In this document: positions 14,514-24,389 of the stretch, in pieces | How the letters are laid out: every line of letters starts with the position of its first letter | Position numbering within the stretch: position 1 is the stretch's first letter | From: MVYY01 sp012517575 | GTDB taxonomy: Bacteria; Bacteroidota; Bacteroidia; Bacteroidales; Paludibacteraceae | Direction of reading: 5' to 3' | Assembly (NCBI GenBank): GCA_031629035.1 | Contig: JAVLUG010000013.1 | Location: forward strand, 1 to 64,000 | Length of the DNA stretch: 64,000 nt | Made by a program: the position numbers and the translations under genes | The notes under the pieces: model-generated | What the model saw: only the letters and a program-made list of their open reading frames with translations | Told to the model about the DNA's origin: nothing | The model's database searches: none

Positions 14514-16055
14514 TTAAAGTTGTTTCAAGAGGTTTTTCATACTGACTTTTTCGTTCAGAATTGCGGATAATTGGTCGATTTTTACACGTTCCTGTTTCAT
14601 GGAATCGCGATAACGAATGGTTACCTTTTCATCCTCCAGCGTTTGATGATCAACCGTGATACAAAACGGCGTTCCAATAGCATCTTGACGACGATAGCGT
14701 TTTCCAATGGAATCCTTGTCGTCATAAAAGCATTTGAAATCGAATTTCAAATCTTCAAAGATTTGATGAGCCACTTCGGAAAGTCCATCTTTTTTAACTA
14801 ACGGGAAAATTCCGATTTTTACAGGAGCCAAAACCGGCGGAAGTTTTAACACCACACGCGTTTCGCCGTCATCGAGCTTTTCTTCAGTATAGGCAGACGC
14901 CATGATGGACAGAAAAGTTCTGTCCACACCAATGGATGTTTCAATAACATAAGGAGTGTAGGATTCCTTTAATTCTGCATCGTAATATTTCAAATTTTTT
15001 CCTGAATATTTTTCATGATTTTTTAAATCGAAATCGGTACGAGAATGAATGCCTTCAATTTCTTTGAAACCAAAAGGCAACTCAAATTCAATATCTGTAG
15101 CGGCATTGGCATAATGTGCCAACTTGTCGTGGTCGTGAAAACGATATTTGTGATCGCCCAAACCCAACGCCTTGTGCCATTTCATTCGGTATTCTTTCCA
15201 ATAGTCGAACCATTTCATTTCCTCTCCAGGCCGAACAAAAAACTGCATTTCCATTTGTTCAAATTCGCGCATTCGGAAAATAAACTGTCGCGCCACAATT
15301 TCATTTCGAAAAGCTTTGCCTATTTGTGCAATGCCAAAAGGAATTTTCATCCTTCCGGTTTTCTGAACGTTCAGAAAATTAACAAAAATACCTTGTGCAG
15401 TTTCGGGACGCAAATAAATTTTCATGGCACTATCGGCATTGGAACCCATTTCTGTCGTGAACATCAAATTAAACTGACGAACTTCCGTCCAGTTTTTTGT
15501 TCCACTTACCGGGCAAACAATTTCGTTGTCAATAATAATTGCCCTTAATTCGGATAAATCGTTATCGTTCAATGCTTTAACATACCGACGATGAATTTCA
15601 TCACGCTTTGCCTGATGTTCTTTTACCCGCTCGTTGGTAGCACGAAACAATTTTTCGTCGAAATTTTCACCAAAACGTTTGGCTGCTTTTTCTACTTCCT
15701 TTTCGATTTTTTCATCATACTTGGCTATCAATTCCTCAATGAGAACATCGGCACGATAACGTTTTTTACTGTCTTTGTTGTCAATCAGCGGATCATTGAA
15801 AGCATCCACATGTCCCGAAGCTTTCCAAGTGGTGGGATGCATAAAAATTGCGGCATCGATGCCCACAACATTTTCGTGAAGCAGAACCATACTGTCCCAC
15901 CAATATTTTTTAATATTGTTTTTGAGTTCAACGCCATTTTGTCCATAATCATAAACAGCGCTCAATCCGTCGTAAATTTCGCTGGACGGAAAAACAAATC
16001 CATACTCTTTGCAATGAGCAATCAGTTTCTTGAAAACATCTTCTTGTGACAGCAT
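14514..16055 (-). CDS. glyS: glycine--tRNA ligase (dimeric class II type)
   Basis: A 513-residue alpha2-type glycyl-tRNA synthetase (one polypeptide, as in eukaryotes, archaea and many Bacteroidetes), charging tRNA-Gly. Visible are the N-terminal class II core (GFVFPSSEIYDGLSAVYDYG), motif 2 around AFRNEIVARQFIFRMREFEQ, the ETAQGIFVNF segment, motif 3 (GVDRTFLSIM), and the C-terminal anticodon-binding domain (about 400-513, VKIGIFPLVKKD). Length is normal. It is monocistronic, facing the IS relic on its 3' side. Confidence 0.95.
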   Translation of the reverse strand: MLSQEDVFKKLIAHCKEYGFVFPSSEIYDGLSAVYDYGQNGVELKNNIKKYWWDSMVLLHENVVGIDAAIFMHPTTWKASGHVDAFNDPLIDNKDSKKRYRADVLIEELIAKYDEKIEKEVEKAAKRFGENFDEKLFRATNERVKEHQAKRDEIHRRYVKALNDNDLSELRAIIIDNEIVCPVSGTKNWTEVRQFNLMFTTEMGSNADSAMKIYLRPETAQGIFVNFLNVQKTGRMKIPFGIAQIGKAFRNEIVARQFIFRMREFEQMEMQFFVRPGEEMKWFDYWKEYRMKWHKALGLGDHKYRFHDHDKLAHYANAATDIEFELPFGFKEIEGIHSRTDFDLKNHEKYSGKNLKYYDAELKESYTPYVIETSIGVDRTFLSIMASAYTEEKLDDGETRVVLKLPPVLAPVKIGIFPLVKKDGLSEVAHQIFEDLKFDFKCFYDDKDSIGKRYRRQDAIGTPFCITVDHQTLEDEKVTIRYRDSMKQERVKIDQLSAILNEKVSMKNLLKQL

Positions 16056-16195
16056 ATCAACATTGTTTTAATTATCAATCCTTTAAATCGTAATCCAATA
16101 CATTTTTTAACATAAAACTTTCCCCCGTAAAAAATAGTTTCAAAGGATAAAAGTTTTACCAAAAGAAATGCAAAATTACTTCTTTTTTTATATTT

Positions 16196-17200
16196 TTGTT
16201 GATTCAAACAGACAAAAAAGTTCATTTATTCCCTAAATTCATGCTGAAAATCAACAAAACAAATATTTTTCCTCCTCACATGATACAAAACACAAGTATT
16301 TTCTTCACACAAAAATTGTTGCAAAGGCATAAATCAAAAGAATTCGTTTTGATAAAGTCTATGTTGGTAGCATGGATGATGATTGCTGCTTTTTCATTAA
16401 ATGCACAAGATATCATTCTGCAAACCAGGACATTGACAACTTCCACTCACGCCTTTGGATTTTCTACCATCAACATGTTGGATTCTTACCTTTCACCATT
16501 GAAATACAGTGGATCGGGATTTCGTTATGAAAACGACAACAGAAAATTTGTTTCGCCTGAAAATATTCGTCTTTCAAAAGAAAATCATTTCAACATGAAT
16601 TTTGGTTTGACCGAAAACCCAGCTCAAACCAGCGAAATGTGGTATTTGGGAATGAATTTTTCGTGGGGGATGCATCGACATTTTTATGTCGGAGAGAATC
16701 TTCTGCTGCTAGCCGGAGGTCTTTGGGATTTGGACTTTATGGGGAAAACCAATAGTCGCAATCAAAACAATCCCTTCAATATTGATCTTGCTACCAACCT
16801 GAATCTTTCAGGGGAAGCCGTTTATCGAATCAGAACGCCCAAACGCATGCTCCGTCTTGGATTTTCCATGCAAGCGCCTTTGGTCGGAGTGATGTTTGTG
16901 CCCGAACAGGGAGCTTCGTATTATGAAATTTTTGAATTGCAAAATTTTTCAAATACATTGCATTTCACATCGTTACACAATAAACTGTCACTCACCGAAA
17001 ATCTCTCGCTGGATATTCCTTTTAATCACACAACTTTACGTTTTGGCTTTAGAAACGAAAATTTAAAGTTTGAAGCCAATCAAATGATATTTAAAAGAAA
17101 CGATTTAAGTTTTCATGTCGGATTCATTTACGATTTTTACAAGTTTGAAGGAACAAAAAATCGAGCGCCTTCAAGCTTCAACAGTACTTATAACTACTAA
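16196..17200 (+). CDS. predicted outer-membrane beta-barrel protein (DUF3316-like)
   Basis: A frame of 334 residues in which the real start is uncertain. A hydrophobic segment ending in AFSLNAQDI (residues 56-75 of the frame) looks like a signal peptide, so ATGs at 16241, 16280 or 16361 are likelier than the first codon. The mature part alternates polar and aromatic residues (GMNFSWGMHRHFYVGENLL, DLATNLNLSGEAVYRI), which fits a beta-barrel. It resembles Bacteroidales proteins annotated DUF3316, but I cannot verify this. It is followed after 15 nt by the S41 peptidase gene, so they are probably co-expressed. Confidence 0.55.
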   Translation: MLIQTDKKVHLFPKFMLKINKTNIFPPHMIQNTSIFFTQKLLQRHKSKEFVLIKSMLVAWMMIAAFSLNAQDIILQTRTLTTSTHAFGFSTINMLDSYLSPLKYSGSGFRYENDNRKFVSPENIRLSKENHFNMNFGLTENPAQTSEMWYLGMNFSWGMHRHFYVGENLLLLAGGLWDLDFMGKTNSRNQNNPFNIDLATNLNLSGEAVYRIRTPKRMLRLGFSMQAPLVGVMFVPEQGASYYEIFELQNFSNTLHFTSLHNKLSLTENLSLDIPFNHTTLRFGFRNENLKFEANQMIFKRNDLSFHVGFIYDFYKFEGTKNRAPSSFNSTYNY

Positions 17201-17215
17201 TCAACAAGTTTTTTC

Positions 17216-18226
17216 ATGAAAAAACATATCGTTTTGCTTTCACTCTTTGGAATGCTTTTTCATTCGTGTATGGATGAGCCCGTCATTCAACACAATACTT
17301 ATGAAGGAAATTTTAATGCCTTATGGGAAATTATCGATACCAAATACTGCTATCTCGATTATAAAAATATTAACTGGGATTCTGTCTACACTGTTTATCA
17401 TCAAAGAATTCCGTACATAAAAACAGATTTGGATTTTTTTGATCTTCTCGGCAAAATGCTGGAAGAATTGAAAGATGGACACGTAAATTTATATTCCGGT
17501 TTCGATGTCAGCCGTTACTGGAAATGGTACACCGATTATCCTGAAAATTTCAGTTCGGATATTATTTATTCCAATCGATATTTAGGTGAAAACTACAGAA
17601 TTGCAGGCGGAATGCATTATCAAAAAATCGACAATGGTAATATCGGATACATTTATTACGGAGACTTCACCAGCGATTTCAGCGATACAAACATGGGCTA
17701 TATTTTCAAATATTTTTCCAACTGCAGAGGAATTGTTCTGGACGTCCGAAATAATGGTGGCGGATACATGAGCGGAGCTGAACAATTAGCCTCATATTTT
17801 TTTACCGAAAAAACGCTCACCGGCTATCTTTGTCATAAAACGGGACCGGGACATACCGATTTTTCGACTCCGATAAAATTATTTACTCCCGCCAATAAAA
17901 ATATTCAATGGTTGAGACCTGTTGTGATTCTTACTAACCGAATGACCTACAGCGCCACTAATGATTTTGTGAACAGAATGACAAATGCACCTTTTGCAGT
18001 TATTTTGGGAGACAAAACAGGCGGTGGTGGAGGAATGCCTCTTTCAAGCGAAATTCCCAACGGTTGGATGGTCAGAGTACCTACATCTCCTATGTTTAAC
18101 GCCAACATGCAACACATTGAATGGGGCATAGACCCTGATATAAGTATCGCCTTAAAAACGGAAGATGCTGCAAAAGGCTACGATACGCTGATTGATAGCG
18201 CAGTAGCACTAATTAAATTTTTTTAA
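17216..18226 (+). CDS. S41-family peptidase, lipoprotein
   Basis: A 336-residue exported serine peptidase of the C-terminal-processing (tail-specific/tricorn-like) family. The lipoprotein signal ends at LFHSC (C18). An N-terminal helical domain (FDLLGKMLEELKDGHVNLYS) is followed by the core with LDVRNNGGG (about 176-184). The catalytic Ser is in TNRMTYSATNDF (about 247) and the GDKTGGGGGMP loop at about 265-275. No PDZ domain is obvious between the helical part and the core. It forms a pair with the preceding beta-barrel gene; processing of outer-membrane or periplasmic proteins is inferred. Confidence 0.88.
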   Translation: MKKHIVLLSLFGMLFHSCMDEPVIQHNTYEGNFNALWEIIDTKYCYLDYKNINWDSVYTVYHQRIPYIKTDLDFFDLLGKMLEELKDGHVNLYSGFDVSRYWKWYTDYPENFSSDIIYSNRYLGENYRIAGGMHYQKIDNGNIGYIYYGDFTSDFSDTNMGYIFKYFSNCRGIVLDVRNNGGGYMSGAEQLASYFFTEKTLTGYLCHKTGPGHTDFSTPIKLFTPANKNIQWLRPVVILTNRMTYSATNDFVNRMTNAPFAVILGDKTGGGGGMPLSSEIPNGWMVRVPTSPMFNANMQHIEWGIDPDISIALKTEDAAKGYDTLIDSAVALIKFF

Positions 18227-18270
18227 AATCAATAGTTGAAGGAATCAAAATAAAAACATTATCAGAGAAA

Positions 18271-18816
18271 ATGCAAAAACTAAAAGTTACGGAAATGAAT
18301 CGGTTGACAGTTGAGGAATTTAAAAAAAAGGAAAAAACGCCCCTGATTGTTGTCCTCGATAATGTTCGCAGTCTTCATAATGTAGGTTCAATTTTTCGTA
18401 CAGCAGATGCTTTTCTGCTTCAGGCTGTCTATTTATGTGGAATAACCAGTACGCCGCCCAATGCCGAATTACATAAAACTGCACTTGGCGCAGAAAATTC
18501 CGTAGAATGGATATATTTTGAAGAAACGCAAAAGGCTCTGGAAGAATTACATAAGGAAAAGTATAAAATTTTTGCCATTGAACAGGCACGAGAAAGTTTA
18601 CCTTTAAATACCATTCAATTAAATTCTGAGGAAAAATACGCCATCGTATTGGGTAACGAAGTAAAAGGAGTTCAACAAGCGGTGGTAGATGCCTGCGATG
18701 GCTGCATTGAAATACCCCAATATGGTACCAAACATTCCCTCAACGTAAGCATAGCCGGCGGCATTGTTATCTGGGAATTTTTTAAAAAATTGGTTGAAGA
18801 AGAAAAGTTTCAATAA
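18271..18816 (+). CDS. RNA 2'-O-methyltransferase, SpoU/TrmH family
   Basis: A 181-residue SPOUT-knot methyltransferase that methylates ribose 2'-OH in tRNA or rRNA using SAM. It shows the three SpoU motifs: VLDNVRSLHNVGSIFRTADA (motif 1), IVLGNEVKGV (motif 2) and IEIPQYGTKHSLNVSIAGGI (motif 3, with the Ser-Leu-Asn-Val core). It has no N-terminal RNA-binding extension, so it is a short TrmL/TrmH-like form. The exact RNA target is unknown. It precedes the SUI1 and addA genes on the same strand with small gaps. Confidence 0.92.
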   Translation: MQKLKVTEMNRLTVEEFKKKEKTPLIVVLDNVRSLHNVGSIFRTADAFLLQAVYLCGITSTPPNAELHKTALGAENSVEWIYFEETQKALEELHKEKYKIFAIEQARESLPLNTIQLNSEEKYAIVLGNEVKGVQQAVVDACDGCIEIPQYGTKHSLNVSIAGGIVIWEFFKKLVEEEKFQ

Positions 18817-18886
18817 CAACTTCAATTTATTCAAATCAACTGTAAAATTTTGCTAAACAATTGACATTCGATATAAATACTTTTTT

Positions 18887-19219
18887 ATGGACTGGAAAGA
18901 AAAACTTAACCAACTGAAAGACAGTTTGCCTCAAGATAACAGTGAATCTACTGAAAATGACGAGCTCGCGAAAAAAGTGCAAACCGAGCCCTTGCGTGTG
19001 CAAATGGAAAAACGGAACGGAAAGCCGGTAACCATTATTTCCGAATTTCAAGGGACGGAAAAGGAGCTGAAAGAGCTTGCAAAAACACTGAAAGTGTCAT
19101 GTAGCGCAGGAGGTACAGCTGACAATGGAATGGTGCTCATACAAGGAGATTTCAGGGTGAAAGTCGCAGAACTACTTCAAAAAATGGGATATAAAGTCAA
19201 GAAAATCAATTTCAAGTAA
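18887..19219 (+). CDS. SUI1/eIF1-like translation factor (YciH family)
   Basis: A 110-residue protein. A charged N-terminus (1-35) is followed by the SUI1 fold: LRVQMEKRNGKPVTIISEF, LKELAKTLKVSCSAGGT and LIQGDFRVKVAELLQKMGYK. Bacterial YciH homologues influence the fidelity of translation initiation in vitro. Length is typical of Bacteroidetes members. It lies 70 nt after the SpoU gene and just before addA. Confidence 0.92.
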   Translation: MDWKEKLNQLKDSLPQDNSESTENDELAKKVQTEPLRVQMEKRNGKPVTIISEFQGTEKELKELAKTLKVSCSAGGTADNGMVLIQGDFRVKVAELLQKMGYKVKKINFK

Positions 19220-19262
19220 AATTTTTTTGCAAAAACTACCGTTATCCATTAAAAAAATTAAA

Positions 19263-22200
19263 ATGCTGAATGTTTATCATGCTTCTGCCGGGTCAGGAAA
19301 AACTTTCCAACTGACAAAAGATTACATTCATTTGCTGTTTCAGAACAATGGGGAAAATCTTCATCGTCATATTCTCGCGGTAACCTTTACTAACAAAGCT
19401 ACCGAAGAAATGAAATCACGTATATTGAAGGAACTTTTTGCATTGGCACAAGGTCAACCCAGCAACTACCGAAACAGCTTAATGGAAGAATATGGCGGTG
19501 ATGCATCTGATGTAAATCGAAAAGCCAAACAGATACTCATAAGTCTGTTGTACGATTATTCTTCGTTTTCTGTAAGTACAATTGACAGTTTTTTTCAGCA
19601 AGTTATTCGCAGTTTTGCCCGCGAAATAGGAATTCATGGAGGCTACAACCTTGAAATGGAGACCGACACCGTACTTTCTCAGGCTGTCGATAACTTGTTT
19701 TTCAACCTATCAAAAAAAGAAAATCAACAATTGTTGGAATGGTTGATTAGTTTTGCCGAAGAAAGCATGGAACAAAGTGGAAAATGGAATCTCAAAAATG
19801 ATATAGTTGGCTTTGGTTCTGAAATTTTCAAGGAAAACTATCAATACAGAGCTGAAGAAATTGGCAAAAAACTTCACAATCGCGATTTTTTGGGAAAATA
19901 TATCGGCAAACTGAAAAAAATCAGAACAGATTTCGAGGAAGAAGTAAAAATATTGGCTCAGGAGGGCATTAATTTAATGACCAATTTTGAGCTCACTCAT
20001 GACGATTTTAGTTATAAGGAAACAAAATTATTCGACAAACTAATCAGCGGAAATGTAGCCGCTCCCAACAGCCGGTTCAGAAAATATGCCGAAGATGTAG
20101 AAAACTGTACAAACAAAAACACACCGGATTGGGTAAAAGATAAAGTCAACTCAGCCTATATAAACGGATTGGGAAAGTGTTTTGAGAAAATTAACGAGGT
20201 TTTTGAAGAGCCTTTTATTCGCTACAATTCCGTCGGCATAGTGTTGAAGCACATTTACAAATTGGGAATCCTTACCGATTTAGCTATGGAAATCAATCAG
20301 TTGACTGCCGAACAAAATACTCTTCTAATTTCCGACACCAATCTGTTGCTCAATAGAATTATCGACAATAGCGATACTCCTTACGTTTACGAAAAAATCG
20401 GCAACAAACTGCAACATTTTATGATTGACGAATTTCAGGATACTTCCGTACTTCAATGGAAAAATTTTCTACCACTTGTACGAAACAGCCTGGCAGAAGA
20501 TAAATTCAACATGGTTGTAGGGGACGTAAAGCAAAGTATTTATCGATGGAGAAACTCCGATTGGAAATTGTTGGATGAACAAATATTCAAGGATTTTTCA
20601 TCTGAACAAATTCGTCAGCAGCCACTCAAAGTCAATTGGCGCAGCGACAGAAATATTGTGGAATTCAACAACCGGTTCTTTACGCAAACTTCTCAACTCC
20701 TTCAACAACAACTGAATGATAATATTCAGGAAATTTTTTCAGTCGAAAAATATCCTTTTGCAGCAGAACTCTCGACGAAAATTCAACATGCTTACACGGA
20801 TACGGAACAGAAAGTTTCCGAAAAAGCTGGTGACGGTCACGTGTGCATTCAATTCATTCCCAACGAAGGGAAAAACTGGCAAGAAGAAAGTTTGAAACGT
20901 TTACCTTCCATACTGGAAAATTTTCAGGATCATGGATATAAAGCATCAGATATTGCCATACTTGTTCGTGAGAAGAAAGATGCTGCCATCATCATTCAAA
21001 GTCTGATGAACTACAAAAATTCGCTTTCTGCAAAAGAAGGTTATTGTTACGACGTATTAGGGAATGAAGGACTGGTGATAGGAGAAGCATCTTCGGTACG
21101 TTTTATTATCGGACTGCTTAAACTTTTAGTTTCTCCTTCTGACGATATTCAGCTGGCTATTGTAAACATCGAATATGCTCTCAATGTGTTGGGAAAATCT
21201 CTAAATGAAGCCTTACGGGATATTTCCGCTTTCAATGAAAACACCAAAAAAAATTTCTCCCTAATTTTTAATTCCGAAGAAGAAAAAGCACTTCAGGAAA
21301 TTCGTCATTATTCTCTTTTCGACCGCGTGGAGCAAATTATTTCCCTTTTCGAAATTGGAAAATGGAAAAATCAGGCTCCTTTTGTTCAAGCTTTTCAGGA
21401 CTTGGTATATAGTTTTACCGCCAAAGGTTCTTCCGACATCAGTGATTTTCTCACGTGGTGGGATGAAACAGGCTGTAAAAAATTTGTAGCTATGCCTGCC
21501 GACCAGGAAGCCATACATATTATGACCATCCACAAGGCAAAAGGACTGGACTTTCCGGTTGTTATTCTTCCTTTTTGCGATTGGGCTTTGGAAGGAAATA
21601 TTCACAAAACCAACGTGCTGTGGTGCGAAACAAATGTCCCGCCTTTCAACGAACTGCCATTGCTGCCCATTTCCTACGTACAGTACTTGAAACAAAGTAT
21701 TTTTGCCCAAAATTACTTCGAAGAGCAAATGCACTTATACATTGACAATTTGAATCTTGCTTACGTGGCATTCACTCGCCCAAAAAACGAACTCGTCTGC
21801 CTGACACCGGCACCTGATGAAAAAAAAGAAGAAAAAAAGAAAAAATCTGCTTCGGGAGAAATGAAAAATATTTCTTCAGTGCTTTGGCAATTTGTTCAGA
21901 ACCAGCCAAATAACAATAGAGCAACCTCGTCGACAAGAAAGGATGACGAAAATCAAATTTACGAATGGGGAGAAACCACTCACGCTCCTCAAAAGGAAAA
22001 TATTTCTTCCATAAAATTTGAAAAGTTTGTTCAATATCCTTCGTGCAACAGCGCCCAAAAACTCCAAATTCGGCATCAGCAGACACAATATCTTATTGAA
22101 GAAAAGGATTTATCTGACAGTCAACTGAATTACGGCATCATTATGCATGAAATACTACGGAAAATTGTAAATAAGACGGATCAGGATAAAGTTTTGCAGG

Positions 22201-22544
22201 AATTTGTTTTATCAGGTCAAATCAGCGAGACAGAGAGAAAAACGGTTGAAAAAGGATTGGAAAAATTTTGGTCTCTTCCACAGTCAAAAGAGTGGTTCAA
22301 CGGCGAAGGTCGAATATTAAACGAATCAACCATTCTTTCGCCCGAAGGTCGGCAACATCGTCCCGACAAGGTAATCATCAAAGATAATAAGGCAACGGTG
22401 ATTGACTACAAATTCGGTAAGAAAGAAAACAAATTTTATCTTTCACAAGTGAAAGAATATATAGATTTAATTGCTCAAATGGGTTATCAAACAGAAGGTT
22501 ATGTTTGTTATGCCGAATTGGGAAAAGTGGTAGAAGTTTTATAG
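19263..22544 (+). CDS. addA: AddA-like UvrD helicase/nuclease (RecB-type)
   Basis: A 1093-residue DNA repair enzyme that unwinds and trims double-strand breaks for RecA loading. It has motif I ASAGSGKTFQLT (6-17), motif II IDEFQDTSVLQW, motif III VVGDVKQSIYRWRNSD, motif V TIHKAKGLDFPVVI, motif VI VAFTRPKNEL, and a C-terminal PD-(D/E)xK nuclease (HRPDKV ... VIDYKFG ... QVKEY). The ATG at 19263 is chosen over an in-frame TTG at 19227 because it directly precedes the family start LNVYHASAGSGKT. The partner AddB-like gene lies at 60087-62981, not adjacent as is common elsewhere. Confidence 0.92.
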   Translation: MLNVYHASAGSGKTFQLTKDYIHLLFQNNGENLHRHILAVTFTNKATEEMKSRILKELFALAQGQPSNYRNSLMEEYGGDASDVNRKAKQILISLLYDYSSFSVSTIDSFFQQVIRSFAREIGIHGGYNLEMETDTVLSQAVDNLFFNLSKKENQQLLEWLISFAEESMEQSGKWNLKNDIVGFGSEIFKENYQYRAEEIGKKLHNRDFLGKYIGKLKKIRTDFEEEVKILAQEGINLMTNFELTHDDFSYKETKLFDKLISGNVAAPNSRFRKYAEDVENCTNKNTPDWVKDKVNSAYINGLGKCFEKINEVFEEPFIRYNSVGIVLKHIYKLGILTDLAMEINQLTAEQNTLLISDTNLLLNRIIDNSDTPYVYEKIGNKLQHFMIDEFQDTSVLQWKNFLPLVRNSLAEDKFNMVVGDVKQSIYRWRNSDWKLLDEQIFKDFSSEQIRQQPLKVNWRSDRNIVEFNNRFFTQTSQLLQQQLNDNIQEIFSVEKYPFAAELSTKIQHAYTDTEQKVSEKAGDGHVCIQFIPNEGKNWQEESLKRLPSILENFQDHGYKASDIAILVREKKDAAIIIQSLMNYKNSLSAKEGYCYDVLGNEGLVIGEASSVRFIIGLLKLLVSPSDDIQLAIVNIEYALNVLGKSLNEALRDISAFNENTKKNFSLIFNSEEEKALQEIRHYSLFDRVEQIISLFEIGKWKNQAPFVQAFQDLVYSFTAKGSSDISDFLTWWDETGCKKFVAMPADQEAIHIMTIHKAKGLDFPVVILPFCDWALEGNIHKTNVLWCETNVPPFNELPLLPISYVQYLKQSIFAQNYFEEQMHLYIDNLNLAYVAFTRPKNELVCLTPAPDEKKEEKKKKSASGEMKNISSVLWQFVQNQPNNNRATSSTRKDDENQIYEWGETTHAPQKENISSIKFEKFVQYPSCNSAQKLQIRHQQTQYLIEEKDLSDSQLNYGIIMHEILRKIVNKTDQDKVLQEFVLSGQISETERKTVEKGLEKFWSLPQSKEWFNGEGRILNESTILSPEGRQHRPDKVIIKDNKATVIDYKFGKKENKFYLSQVKEYIDLIAQMGYQTEGYVCYAELGKVVEVL

Positions 22545-22588
22545 AACCAGCAAAACAATTAACGCCAAAATTTCAGTTTAAAAAATTT

Positions 22589-23569
22589 TCAACGTATCCG
22601 GCCTTGTTTTTTAAACCAATCGATGGCCTCAACAATAGCGATTTTCAAATCGGTTTGAGGCATGTCGAGTTCTTTTACAGCTTTTTGTCCACAATAATAT
22701 TCCTGAATCATTAACTGCGATAGATTCATAGTACAAACATCCGTTTTGATACCTAAAAAACGAAGAAGATCCCCTACTCTTCCCAATATTTTCAACAAAA
22801 AATCGGGAACTTCTATTATCATCTGTCGATAACCGGCTATTTCCTTTTGCAACCTATAATACTCTTTGAATGAAAGATTCACGCCGGCAGCCAAATAATG
22901 CTCACCATTTTTCCCCAGTGTAAGAGCATTGCAAACAGCCATTGACACATCTCGAACAGGAACAAAATTTTTTCCTCCTTTCGGAATAAACAACAACGGG
23001 TTCCGATAACCCAAGAGCAGTAATTTTCCTGAACTCGGCTTTACATCATAAGAGCCAATCATAAATGTGGGATGAATGATGATCACATGCATGCCAAATT
23101 CTGAAGCAAATTGTTGAAACAACTTTTCCGCTTCCATTTTACTTTTAGCGTAAAAAGAGCGGGTGAACGGATATTGAAAGGGAAAATCTTCCGTGGCCGG
23201 TTTGTTTTTTGAACCAAAACCGATCGTATTGGAAGAACTGATATACACCACACGTCGAATAGCCAATTCTCTGCAAACTCGAATTATTTGTGCCGACCCT
23301 TCCACGTTAATTTTCCTATAATCTTCGTAATGCAACAAACGTACATCAGTTACTGCTGCAATGTGTATCACAGCATCGCACCCCGAAGCCGCAGCTTTCA
23401 ATTGTTCGTAATCGGTAAAGTTACCCTTGAAAACCTGTACGGAATTCAGATCAAAAAAAATATTATTCGTTGTTCGGACAATAATGTTCACTTGATGACC
23501 TCGCCCAAGCAACTCCATAGTTACCCTGTGCCCCAACAAACCGGTTGCTCCCGTTACCAAAACTTTCAT
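22589..23569 (-). CDS. NAD-dependent epimerase/dehydratase (extended SDR)
   Basis: A 326-residue Rossmann protein with TGATGLLGHRV (6-16) for NAD(P), FKGNFTDYEQLKAA, a VVYISSSNTIGFG strand containing the catalytic Ser region, and the YxxxK pair Y140/K144 in FYAKSKMEAE. The profile resembles dihydroflavonol-4-reductase-like and NDP-sugar SDRs; the substrate is unknown. It is convergent with addA (44 nt between stops) and about 100 nt downstream of the Lrp regulator gene. Confidence 0.88.
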   Translation of the reverse strand: MKVLVTGATGLLGHRVTMELLGRGHQVNIIVRTTNNIFFDLNSVQVFKGNFTDYEQLKAAASGCDAVIHIAAVTDVRLLHYEDYRKINVEGSAQIIRVCRELAIRRVVYISSSNTIGFGSKNKPATEDFPFQYPFTRSFYAKSKMEAEKLFQQFASEFGMHVIIIHPTFMIGSYDVKPSSGKLLLLGYRNPLLFIPKGGKNFVPVRDVSMAVCNALTLGKNGEHYLAAGVNLSFKEYYRLQKEIAGYRQMIIEVPDFLLKILGRVGDLLRFLGIKTDVCTMNLSQLMIQEYYCGQKAVKELDMPQTDLKIAIVEAIDWFKKQGRIR

Positions 23570-23669
23570 GTCGGCAGAAACTAAAAAACAGCATGATATA
23601 CACTATAAAAGGCAATCATGCTGCATAATGAAAATTTATTTACGTATAAATCAAGTTCCTTTCGATCGT

Positions 23670-24125
23670 TCAATCGATGGGAATTGTCCTTCTGATACGC
23701 TGATCGAGTGATGTGAGCGTTTCGGTGGTTGCAACACCCTTTATTTCCTGAATTTTTCCGTTCAGCAATTCCATTAGATGTTCATCATTCTTCGCATAAA
23801 GCTTTATCAAAATGGTATAAGGTCCTAATGTGTACTGCGATTCAACAATTTCGGGAATTTTTTCCAATTCCTGAACCACTTCTTTGTACATGGAGCCACG
23901 CTCAAGAGTGATTCCGATATAAACGCACATTTGATAACCAAGTTTTTTAGGATTGACAAAATACCCTGAACCTGTAATGACGTCCATATCAATCAGCCTT
24001 TGCACGCGCTGATGTATGGCTGCACGAGAAACACCGCATTGAACAGCTACATCGCGAAAGGGCAACCGCGCATTCTGCGTAATTATTTTTAAAATTTGCC
24101 TGTCCAAATCATCAATTTTTTCCAT
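23670..24125 (-). CDS. Lrp/AsnC-family transcriptional regulator
   Basis: A 151-residue regulator starting MEKIDDLDRQILKI; an ATG eight codons upstream (24149) is possible but unlike the family. HTH residues are at about 18-50 (LPFRDVAVQCGVSRAAIHQRV), and a C-terminal RAM/ligand-binding domain (about 70-150) contains the GPYTILIKLYAKN turn. The family senses amino acids and feast/famine state. It is close to the cysK-metY operon but separated from it by a terminator and about 265 nt; control of that operon is possible but unproven. Confidence 0.92.
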   Translation of the reverse strand: MEKIDDLDRQILKIITQNARLPFRDVAVQCGVSRAAIHQRVQRLIDMDVITGSGYFVNPKKLGYQMCVYIGITLERGSMYKEVVQELEKIPEIVESQYTLGPYTILIKLYAKNDEHLMELLNGKIQEIKGVATTETLTSLDQRIRRTIPID

Positions 24126-24333
24126 GTCTTTTAAATTTAATTGTATCATTTAGACAACAAAAATAAATAGAAAAACTCAAATTCTGAAAAAATGTCGGCA
24201 AAATTTAATCGAAAAATTAAAAATAATATCCTTTTAATAGCAAAACCAAACTTTTTGATAAATATAAGTCTTCTATAATATCAAAATTCAAGAACACATT
24301 CCAAATTTTTTTTATGAAATTCAAAGCAAGAAA

Positions 24334-24366
24334 TCAAAAAAGGCTGTCAACTATTTGCCGGCAGCC
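24334..24366 (-). terminator. terminator after metY
   Basis: On the minus strand GGCTGCC...GACAGCC forms a short stem followed by TTTTTTG, directly downstream of the metY stop. Confidence 0.65.
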
Positions 24367-24389
24367 CTGTAAAATTCAAGAAATAAAGA